Under the pieces are notes generated by a model. That model was not told the origin of the DNA and ran no database searches. It saw only the letters and a list, made by a program, of their open reading frames with translations. Of a DNA stretch of 16,254 nucleotides, positions 1 through 6,135 are shown piece by piece. This DNA comes from 2-12-FULL-42-15 sp964196565 (lineage in GTDB: Bacteria; Pseudomonadota; Gammaproteobacteria; Coxiellales; Coxiellaceae). The DNA lies in the NCBI GenBank assembly GCA_964196565.1, contig CAXMUH010000124.1, forward strand, positions 1-16,254, in the 5' to 3' direction. How positions within the stretch are numbered: position 1 is the first letter of the stretch; every line of letters starts with the position of its first letter. Made by a program: the position numbers and the translations under genes.

Positions 1-1251
1 TTGATTGCTGCCTTTTTTGTTTGGTCAGCATTTGTAACAATCAATGAAACGTCAACCACGTTTGGTGAGTTAGCTCCCAAAGGAAATGTGCAAATTTTAC
101 AGCATCTTGAGGGTGGTATTGTTTCAAAGGTATTAGTAAAAAGCGGCGACGTTGTTAAAAAGGGTCAGCTATTGCTTCAGCTAGCTTTTACAGGTCAATC
201 TGCTGAATTAAGTCAGTTGCGCAGCAAAGAAGTTTCACTGATTTTAAATTCAAGCCGTATTAATGCTTTTCTTAATAATCAACCTGCTGATATCATCGAA
301 TGGGGCAATCGTGTTGTTCAGTCAAAATATAATCCAGTGCAACAGAAAGCTCAAATTGCAACTTTTCTCCAAGATCAGCAACGCCTATTACAACAACAGT
401 ATGCTACCTTAAGATCCCAAGCTGCATCACTGAAAAACACGATTGCGCAGCGCGAAGAAAAATTAAAAGAGCTTCATCAGCAAAAAATAATCTGGAAGAA
501 GCATATTGATTTGTTGCGGCAAGAATTTGGCATGTACCAAAAGCTAAAAAAAGATAACTATGTTTCACGTAAAGATTATCTAACGGTACTGCGTGCAGTT
601 AATAAAGCCAAAGGTGATGGTGTGCGAATTGATAGTGAGATTGAACAAACTGAAGAGTCTATAGACGAGTCGAAAAATAAATTAGCAGAGGTTGCATCCA
701 ATGCACGCGAAGAGGCGCTAGAAGAACTTTCTAAAATTAATTCAGAGTTATTGGATGTTCGTCATCGAATTGAAAAATCAACAGCACGTATTGAACGTAC
801 CAACGTAAAAGCACCAGTAGCTGGTACAGTAAAGGGATTGGATGTAGCTCCAGGTAATGTGATTAAGCCAGGAGGCACTTTGCTGGAAATTGTGCCCGAA
901 GGTGGCGAGCTATTGGCAGAGAGTAAGATTTTGCCGCGAGAGGTGGGTCATATTAAAATTGGTGATGAAGTTAGCGTTAAGGTCCTTACCTATGATTACG
1001 CACGTTACGGAAGCATTAAAGGAAAATTAACAAGTATATCGGCATCGACTTTTGATGACACCGAAGGGAAACCCTATTACAAAGCGAAGATCGAACTTGA
1101 AAAGCAATATATAGGTAGTAAACGTAATCCAAGGCGTCTTCGAGCAGGAATGACGGTGCAGGCAGATATTATAACCGGTGAAAAAACATTATTACAATAT
1201 CTGTTAAAACCAATTCATCGCTCGGTAAGTGAATCATTTACAGAACGTTAA
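1..1251 (+). CDS. HlyD-family membrane fusion protein of a type I secretion system (5' partial)
   Basis: Periplasmic adaptor that would link an inner-membrane ABC transporter to a TolC-like outer-membrane channel. The visible protein begins inside a membrane segment (about residues 1-13). Next comes the first half of a biotinyl-lipoyl-like domain (HLEGGIVSKVLVKSGDVVKKGQ, the HlyD signature, residues 35-56), a long Gln/Glu/Lys-rich coiled-coil hairpin (about 100-265), the second lipoyl half (APVAGTVKGLDVAPGNVIKPG, about 271-291) and a beta-barrel. The C-terminal region GMTVQADIITGEKTLLQYLL is typical of the family. Position 1 is a TTG, but HlyD proteins normally have a cytoplasmic N-terminus before the TM helix, so the true start is very probably upstream of the window. 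The partner ABC exporter is probably upstream too. The gene ends cleanly with TAA. Family assignment is firm; the secreted substrate is unknown. Confidence 0.93.
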   Translation: MIAAFFVWSAFVTINETSTTFGELAPKGNVQILQHLEGGIVSKVLVKSGDVVKKGQLLLQLAFTGQSAELSQLRSKEVSLILNSSRINAFLNNQPADIIEWGNRVVQSKYNPVQQKAQIATFLQDQQRLLQQQYATLRSQAASLKNTIAQREEKLKELHQQKIIWKKHIDLLRQEFGMYQKLKKDNYVSRKDYLTVLRAVNKAKGDGVRIDSEIEQTEESIDESKNKLAEVASNAREEALEELSKINSELLDVRHRIEKSTARIERTNVKAPVAGTVKGLDVAPGNVIKPGGTLLEIVPEGGELLAESKILPREVGHIKIGDEVSVKVLTYDYARYGSIKGKLTSISASTFDDTEGKPYYKAKIELEKQYIGSKRNPRRLRAGMTVQADIITGEKTLLQYLLKPIHRSVSESFTER

Positions 1252-1528
1252 TCGCTTTATTTGATCGATTCTTAGCAATTTATTGGTTTTCTTTACGCGA
1301 TTGGGGATTGTCAAGGGGGAGAATTACTGATCGATTCTATTCCTCTAATCGGTGATGATTCTCTCAGTTGATATTTTTTGCTCGCAAATTTTATCTTAAA
1401 TTGAGAAAGTTAGCTTTACTTCTGCTATAAGCTTCACTAAAATCGACTGTTGATTCTATGGATTATTCCAGTAATTTTCTGGTAAATAATTTTCTTGTAA
1501 TTATATTAACTTATTTGGTAGGGAACGA
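1252..1528. other. Intergenic region upstream of the RRM gene
   Basis: AT-rich non-coding stretch. It has an 11-bp direct repeat (TGATCGATTCT, at about 1262 and 1329) and a possible weak hairpin with GAGAAT/ATTCTC ends (about 1319-1367). I see no clear Rho-independent terminator and no gene. It probably holds the promoter of the downstream RRM gene, but I cannot pick the -35/-10 boxes with confidence. Confidence 0.4.
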
Positions 1529-1903
1529 ATGACCACTAGTTCTTCTGTTTTGATTGCAGCTGTTTGCGCGCTTATTGTTATAGTTATTTTGATGATCTTT
1601 TTAATTGTTAGGAAGCGTAGGGGCTTCACCGACGCTGCTGAATATATTAATGAGCAGATTTATGTTGGTAATCTACCTTATCGTGCCAATGAGGACGATT
1701 TGCGCGATTATTTTAATCGTTTTGGAACAATTGACTCCGTTCGTGTTATTCGTAATTTTAAAACAGGCCGTTCAAAAGGCTATGCTTTTGTGACTTACCT
1801 GGATTCCGCTGAGGCAAATGCTGCTCTTGTGTCTCATGGAAAAGATATGCAAGGACGAACCATGGTAGTCAGGATTGCCAAACCACGCCAAGCCCAAGAC
1901 TAA
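1529..1903 (+). CDS. Membrane-anchored RRM (RNP-1) RNA-binding protein
   Basis: A 124-residue protein with one N-terminal transmembrane helix (about residues 6-27), followed by a basic stop-transfer patch (RKRRG) and one complete RNA recognition motif (about 43-118). RNP2 is IYVGNL (44-49). RNP1 is KGYAFVTY (83-90), a full match to the RNP1 consensus with the stacking aromatics Y85 and F87 in place. By the positive-inside rule the RRM should face the cytoplasm. The start is supported by TAGGGA 5-10 bases before the ATG. Bacterial single-RRM proteins of about 80-100 residues are usually soluble; the fused anchor is the unusual part. The gene stands alone between the HlyD gene and the ABC exporter, with over 100 bases on each side. 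Inference: it tethers RNA, or a translating mRNA, at the inner membrane; no target can be read from the sequence. Confidence 0.92.
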   Translation: MTTSSSVLIAAVCALIVIVILMIFLIVRKRRGFTDAAEYINEQIYVGNLPYRANEDDLRDYFNRFGTIDSVRVIRNFKTGRSKGYAFVTYLDSAEANAALVSHGKDMQGRTMVVRIAKPRQAQD

Positions 1904-2028
1904 TCTAGGACTAACCAGCAGACCTGAAAATCTACCCAAATTATTTCCAACGAGAATTTAGAGCCTGGACGACATCGCCTACCAAGAGTATCATTGCAGT
2001 CTTATAGTAGATGATCGGAAATACATAG

Positions 2029-2940
2029 ATGCAAGCTTTAGTAATAGAAAACCTTTCAAAGAAATATAAAAACGGTGTTCAAGCATTAAGCGATATTAAC
2101 CTGACAGTAGAGATGGGTGACTTTTTTGCGTTGCTTGGCCCAAATGGCGCTGGAAAATCCACTTTGATCAGCATCTTGGCATCCTTGGTAGATAAATCTA
2201 GCGGCAAAGTGTCAATTGTTGGATATGATATTGATCAAAATTTCGCCCAGGCAAAATTATCCATGGGGTTGGTGCCGCAAGAATTTAACTTTAATCCCTT
2301 CTATACTGTTGAACAAATTTTAATTAATCAAGCAGGCTATTACGGTATATCCCAATCAGCGGTGCGTCCGCGTATTGAAAAGTACCTTAAAAAACTTGGT
2401 CTCTGGCACAAGAGAAAAAGCAGTGCGCGTGAATTATCAGGCGGCATGAAACGTAGGCTGCTGATTGCGCGTGCATTGGTGCACGAACCTAAAGTGCTTA
2501 TTTTGGATGAGCCAACCGCTGGGGTCGATATTGAGTTGCGGCGGATGATGTGGGATTTTTTATCTGAACTTAACGCAAGTGGCGTTACCATTATTTTAAC
2601 TACCCATTATCTGGAAGAGGCTGAGTATTTGTGCCGTAATATTGCCATTATTGATCGTGGAAAATTAATTCTGCATACCTCGATGCCGACTTTATTACAA
2701 CGCCTGGAATCTGAAAAATTTATTTTATATTTATCAGATACGCTCGCTGATTTGCCTTGTGTTCCGGGATACAATTTCAGAAAAATTGATAATGAAACAT
2801 TGGAAGTGGAAGTGGCAAAAGAATTTGGCTTGTCGCGTTTATTTCAGGAGCTTAATAAACTTGGCATTACAGTTACTAGTATGCGCAATAAAGTTAGCCG
2901 TTTAGAAGAGCTTTTTATACGTTTAACCTCAGAAAAATAA
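2029..2940 (+). CDS. ABC-2 type exporter ATP-binding protein (YadG-like)
   Basis: Cytoplasmic ATPase subunit of an ABC-2 exporter, 303 residues. All nucleotide-binding motifs are intact: Walker A GPNGAGKST (37-45), Q-loop Q84 (GLVPQ), signature LSGGM (136-140), Walker B VLILDEP (156-162) and the H-loop His193 in TTHYLEEAE. The ABC domain covers about 3-215; the C-terminal tail of about 85 residues is usual for the YadG/DrrA/CcmA-like group. The permease gene follows after 53 bases, so the two form an operon and most likely a 2+2 transporter. The Shine-Dalgarno is weak. E. coli YadG/YadH is the closest named model I recognise, but its substrate is unknown, so none is assigned here. Confidence 0.94.
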   Translation: MQALVIENLSKKYKNGVQALSDINLTVEMGDFFALLGPNGAGKSTLISILASLVDKSSGKVSIVGYDIDQNFAQAKLSMGLVPQEFNFNPFYTVEQILINQAGYYGISQSAVRPRIEKYLKKLGLWHKRKSSARELSGGMKRRLLIARALVHEPKVLILDEPTAGVDIELRRMMWDFLSELNASGVTIILTTHYLEEAEYLCRNIAIIDRGKLILHTSMPTLLQRLESEKFILYLSDTLADLPCVPGYNFRKIDNETLEVEVAKEFGLSRLFQELNKLGITVTSMRNKVSRLEELFIRLTSEK

Positions 2941-2993
2941 AATTAATGTAATTTTTCTTGCGATAGAATATTTTTAATTTGAAGGAATTATTG

Positions 2994-3767
2994 ATGAATT
3001 TCAAGCAAATGTTTATTGCTTTTTTTACCATTGTCTATCGTGAATGGGTGCGCACCTTTCGCATTTGGGGTGGAACTTTGCTACCGCCCATTATTACCAC
3101 GGTGCTTTATTTTGTGATTTTTGGCAATGTCATTGGCAAGCGGGTTGGCTTGATGGATGGTTATCCTTATTTGCAATTTATCGCACCCGGTTTAATTATG
3201 ATGGCTGTAATTACTAATTCCTATGCATGTACTGTGTCTGCTTTTTTTGGTGCTAAGTTTCATCGTGATATCGAAGAAATGCTGGTAACGCCGATGCCAT
3301 TTTCGATAATGTTAGCAGGGTTTATGGTGGCCGGGATGGTTAGAGGCGTTTTGGTTGGGATTATTGTTACCGTTATTGCGCTGTTATTTACGCATCTTAC
3401 AATGCACTCAGTGCTTTCGGTAATTTTCGTCACCTTGTTGTGTTCTGCTATTTTCTCATTGGCGGGTATATTAAATGCAATGTATGCTAAATCGTTTGAT
3501 GCGATTTCCATTATCCCAACCTTTGTATTAACCCCGCTGACTTATTTGGGTGGTGTATTTTACTCTTTAGCATTATTGCCACCGATTTGGCGTTATCTTT
3601 CTATGGCCAATCCGATTGTCTATATTATACATAGTTTTCGTTATGCAATTTTAGGGACGAATGCGGCGGGTATTCCGATAGCTTTTAGCGTGATGTTTTT
3701 AGTGGCCTTTGGGATGTTTGTTCTCACCTGGTGGTTGTTAAAGCGGGGCGTTGGGGTTCGGCAATAA
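2994..3767 (+). CDS. ABC-2 type exporter permease (YadH-like)
   Basis: Integral membrane subunit paired with the preceding ATPase. The ABC2_membrane domain has an N-terminal amphipathic stretch with YREWVRTFRIW, then about six TM helices, with the family's characteristic PLTYLGGVFYSL segment near the C-terminal third. I place the start at the ATG at 2994 (257 residues) rather than the in-frame TTG at 2979. AAGGA at 2982-2986 sits seven bases before this ATG, and the length then matches the usual 250-260 residues of YadH proteins. It ends with a basic tail (KRGVGVRQ), as is common in the family. Substrate unknown. Confidence 0.93.
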   Translation: MNFKQMFIAFFTIVYREWVRTFRIWGGTLLPPIITTVLYFVIFGNVIGKRVGLMDGYPYLQFIAPGLIMMAVITNSYACTVSAFFGAKFHRDIEEMLVTPMPFSIMLAGFMVAGMVRGVLVGIIVTVIALLFTHLTMHSVLSVIFVTLLCSAIFSLAGILNAMYAKSFDAISIIPTFVLTPLTYLGGVFYSLALLPPIWRYLSMANPIVYIIHSFRYAILGTNAAGIPIAFSVMFLVAFGMFVLTWWLLKRGVGVRQ

Positions 3768-3859
3768 ATTGATGAGTAATTGTTAACTATGGCCTCAAAA
3801 TGTGGTATAAATTTGATCTAATCTGCTAAGATTTTACTTGTTTATTTTTTGGGCCAAGC

Positions 3860-4849
3860 ATGACTGATTTAGATACCGCATCAAATAAATTGGATAAACC
3901 TGTCTCACAGAGGTTCGATTTATATAATATTCTATTTAAACGTGTTCCGGCACTGTATCGCAGAGCTGACGCAGTCTTACACCTTACCGTTCTGGGGATT
4001 TTACTAGCCTCGATTGTGATATTGATTTTTAATCACTTCACCCATGACTATACAACGCTTAATGTTTCAGCGGCGTTGGTGACGGCGATTCCTGGCGTTT
4101 TTGTGGTTTGGGTGCTGGGAACCTTGATGTACCCTAAGCGGCCACGATTAGGCTTATTTTTATCCAGTTTGGCGCAAATGTACTTTTTTATTATTGTTAT
4201 TGTGATGGCTTTGGCTGCTGCGATTACGACACCATTTGCTGTGATTGATGCTCATTTGTTAAAATTTGATCAGTTTTTTGGTTTTTCAACCCTAAAGCTT
4301 ATGTCTTGGGCTTATCATTATCCTTGGCTCAGTCATGGTCTTAAAGAGGCTTACGATAGTTGGTTTTTTGAGCTCGCGTTAACCCCTTTATTTCTGGCGT
4401 TACTTAATGATCGAGTTGAGATTGACCGTTTTATAATTGCTACGTTTATTGCTTTCTTAATTGCCGGTGGGATTTATTACTTTTGGCCGACGATTGCTCC
4501 AGCAGGCGTTTTATCAAGTTCATATTTTATGCAAAGCCAGCACGATTTAGTGCAACGTTTTTATGAGGTGCATCATCATCTGCGGCTGACAGTATTTGAT
4601 GGCGGTATTATTGCGTTTCCATCTTGCCATGTGATTAATTCACTAATTGTTTTATATGCTTGGCGTCGTTATCGCTGGGTTTTTTATCCCCTGTTAATCA
4701 TAAATATCTGTTCGATATTTGCCACAATGGCGTTGGGTTATCATTATTTGGCTGATGTTTTGGCTGGATTTTTATTTGCCTATATTTCCGTCAAGCTAGC
4801 AACACTTTTGCTTATAAAATACTCAAAAAAGCCGAATCTATACACCTAG
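3860..4849 (+). CDS. PAP2-superfamily membrane phosphatase / inositolphosphotransferase-like (Aur1/Ipt1 type)
   Basis: A 329-residue polytopic membrane protein with about six to eight hydrophobic helices. The C-terminal half carries the PAP2 active-site signature. FPSCH (253-257) gives the first catalytic His257. GYHYLADVLAG (293-303) gives the second catalytic His295 with Asp299. The FWPTIAPAG segment (209-217) before it is typical of the PAP2_3 (inositolphosphotransferase-like) subgroup. The usual PSGH motif reads PSCH here. Members dephosphorylate lipid phosphates or pyrophosphates, or transfer phospho-headgroups, at the outer face of the inner membrane. The start is the ATG at 3860; no strong Shine-Dalgarno precedes it, only GGGCC. 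It lies 92 bases after the ABC permease, so co-transcription is possible but not shown. Exact lipid substrate unknown. Confidence 0.9.
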   Translation: MTDLDTASNKLDKPVSQRFDLYNILFKRVPALYRRADAVLHLTVLGILLASIVILIFNHFTHDYTTLNVSAALVTAIPGVFVVWVLGTLMYPKRPRLGLFLSSLAQMYFFIIVIVMALAAAITTPFAVIDAHLLKFDQFFGFSTLKLMSWAYHYPWLSHGLKEAYDSWFFELALTPLFLALLNDRVEIDRFIIATFIAFLIAGGIYYFWPTIAPAGVLSSSYFMQSQHDLVQRFYEVHHHLRLTVFDGGIIAFPSCHVINSLIVLYAWRRYRWVFYPLLIINICSIFATMALGYHYLADVLAGFLFAYISVKLATLLLIKYSKKPNLYT

Positions 4850-4889
4850 TTCTCTTTACTTCTACGTTCTCATTATGTACTCTATTAGT

Positions 4890-5330
4890 ATGTGCATTGC
4901 AATTCGATATAAGGAAGGTGACTTGGAGCGTAGCGTCGGCTTTCGGGAGCCGCAGGCTAAGCTACCGATTAAATTAAAGCGTCAAGGTTACCAATGGGTC
5001 ACGTGGGGTAGGCGTGTGCACCAGGCGGGCAATTTGCCTTTGGGGGGTTGTGCGCGTCATGAGCATATCTGTGCGGGCCTGTGGGATGCTTATTTCCCAA
5101 AACCGGTGATTATCACCGCGCATGCCTTTATGGAGCGGGATATTGAGGGAGCAACGTATTGGCATTCATTAATTCGAGGTAATTATTTGCAAGGCGTTTT
5201 GGTACGCTATGATAATGAACTGCGGGTTTATGTTGTTGTCATTACACCGCAATTACCGACGGCAACTTACGAGCGTTGGCCGCGGATTATTAGCTTGGAC
5301 TGTCCGTTGGAGACTCGTGAGAATTTGTAG
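4890..5330 (+). CDS. Diverged SRAP (HMCES/YedK-like) domain protein
   Basis: SRAP proteins crosslink to abasic sites in single-stranded DNA through Cys2, which becomes the N-terminal residue after Met removal. I choose the ATG at 4890 (146 residues) because it gives an MC start; an in-frame ATG at 4875 would add five residues, and neither has a good ribosome site. By eye the SRAP landmarks appear in order: Cys2, WG (39-40, for WGLIP), CARHE (54-58, for NARAE), KPVII then AFMERD (71-84, for RCLVP..GFYEW, so Glu82 matches the catalytic Glu), a VYVVVITP strand (113-120) and YERWP (127-131, for HDRMP). Odd points: the conserved Asn is Cys54 and the catalytic His position is Tyr127. The family call is inference from motif order. 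The last 55 bases recur at 6080. A functional abasic-site sensor is possible but unproven. Confidence 0.62.
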   Translation: MCIAIRYKEGDLERSVGFREPQAKLPIKLKRQGYQWVTWGRRVHQAGNLPLGGCARHEHICAGLWDAYFPKPVIITAHAFMERDIEGATYWHSLIRGNYLQGVLVRYDNELRVYVVVITPQLPTATYERWPRIISLDCPLETRENL

Positions 5331-5331
5331 C
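5276..5331 (+). repeat. 55-56 bp direct repeat, copy 1 (3' end of SRAP-like gene; att-like)
   Basis: Begins TTGGCCGCGGATTATTAG and ends GAGAATTTGTAG, covering the last 18 codons and the stop of the SRAP-like gene. It is repeated at 6080-6135 with one mismatch (T5303 against C6107). The repeats lie in direct orientation 804 bp apart. Duplication of a gene's 3' end around a segment is the usual footprint of site-specific integration or of a recombination-mediated insertion. Confidence 0.9.
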
Positions 5332-5372
5332 TGCTTGTGTTGTTGGGGTAGTATACTGATGATGGGTGGGTT

Positions 5373-5595
5373 TTAGGTTTTAAATATTGTGTTGTGCCAA
5401 GTCAAGTTTTCCCCCTTACGCGGCGGCGCTGCGGTTATAAAAAGAACGCAAAGAGGAAATCGCATATAATTGTGCTTTTTTCTTTGCGTCCTTGTCATAG
5501 GCGTAGCGCCGCCGCGTAAGAGAAAGCATCTTGAGCGCAGCGACTTAGCCGATAAAAGCTTAGTTTCGAAACGACTCAAGTATCTACTCTGCAAG
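5373..5595. repeat. GC-rich cruciform repeat element, copy A
   Basis: An element of about 220 bp related to the one at 15405-15645. The core is a perfect 16-bp outer inverted repeat (arms 5415-5430 and 5505-5520, CTTACGCGGCGGCGCT and its complement). Inside it is a nested stem (5442-5454 with 5481-5493, one mismatch) based on AACGCAAAGA/TCTTTGCGT. The left flank (TTAGGTTTTAAATATTGTG...GCCAAGTCAAG) and right flank (TAAGAGAAAGCATCTTGAG...TTTCGAAACG) are also shared with copy B. It encodes no convincing protein. It lies directly upstream of the antitoxin gene, where a HigB toxin gene would normally be. It may be a MITE or REP-like element or a structured RNA. Confidence 0.85.
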
Positions 5596-5608
5596 GGAGG
5601 TCACGACA

Positions 5609-5908
5609 ATGCCAAAATTAAAACACGTCCATTCGGGCGAAGTACTGCTTGAGGCATTTTTGATTCCGTTAGATATTAGCCAGAACAAGTTGGCACGTGA
5701 CATGCGAGTTCCTCCACGCCGAATTAATGAGATTGTTCATGGCCTGAGATCTGTAACTGCTGATACAGATTTGCGTTTATCTAAAGCATTAGGGACTTCT
5801 GAAGGCTTCTGGCTTGGCATGCAGGCAGATTATGATCTGGAAAAGCAAAAATTTAAAATACGTTCTGAGCTTAAATGTATTGGAAATTTGGCGGTTAAGG
5901 ATGAGTAG
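5609..5908 (+). CDS. higA: HigA/VapI-family antitoxin-type HTH regulator (orphan)
   Basis: A 99-residue Xre-type helix-turn-helix protein. It follows the HigA pattern closely: HSGEVLLEAFLIPLDISQNKLARDM (about 8-32), the recognition region VPPRRINEIVHGLRSVTADTDLRLSKALGTS and FWLGMQADYDLE. In HigBA systems this protein binds and neutralises the HigB mRNA-cleaving toxin and represses its own promoter. The start is set by GGGAGG (5595-5600), eight bases before the ATG. HigB normally lies immediately upstream, but no HigB frame exists there: the space is taken by the cruciform repeat. No toxin candidate lies downstream either. It is therefore an orphan antitoxin, or a regulator whose toxin was lost. 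It sits inside the segment flanked by 55-bp direct repeats. Confidence 0.92.
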   Translation: MPKLKHVHSGEVLLEAFLIPLDISQNKLARDMRVPPRRINEIVHGLRSVTADTDLRLSKALGTSEGFWLGMQADYDLEKQKFKIRSELKCIGNLAVKDE

Positions 5909-5940
5909 TTTGGGCAATGCGAAAGTTGCTTTACTCAGCG

Positions 5941-6063
5941 CAGGTGAATTTTAGGCTTCGTCATCACAGCGAAAGCTGGGATCTGTATAAGTTAGCGCTT
6001 AAATCCAGGAGATCCCTGCATACGCAGAGATGACGTTGGCAGAAAAAATCTAAATCTCACCTG
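5941..6063. repeat. 123-bp palindromic intergenic element (MITE/REP-like)
   Basis: The ends form an inverted repeat (CAGGTGAATTTTA at 5941-5953; TAAATCTCACCTG at 6051-6063). Inside is a second inverted pair: CGTCATCACAGCGAAAGCTG at 5959-5978, running on through GGATCT, with AGATCCCTG...CAGAGATGACG at 6010-6035. This CGTCATC..AGCGAAAGCTGGGATC type of palindrome is a dispersed intergenic repeat class in many gammaproteobacteria. No coding potential is seen. Because this is the only copy in the window, its mobility is inferred from structure alone. Confidence 0.7.
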
Positions 6064-6079
6064 GTTTGGGTATACATAT

Positions 6080-6135
6080 TTGGCCGCGGATTATTAGCTT
6101 GGACTGCCCGTTGGAGACTCGTGAGAATTTGTAGC
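6080..6135 (+). repeat. 55-56 bp direct repeat, copy 2 (displaced 3' end of SRAP-like gene; att-like)
   Basis: Near-identical to 5276-5331, with one mismatch at 6107. It holds a displaced second copy of the SRAP-like gene's last 18 codons and stop, with no gene body before it. The convergent membrane-protein gene on the minus strand terminates inside this copy (stop at 6094-6096). Confidence 0.9.

Noticed and set aside
5470..5652. Possible 60-codon protein across the cruciform repeat
   Set aside because: It lies mostly in the palindromic repeat and overlaps the antitoxin start out of frame; copy B does not preserve the frame.
5341..6135. CRISPR array or tandem repeat array
   Set aside because: The repeats are only two copies 804 bp apart, plus unrelated palindromes; there is no regular spacer pattern.
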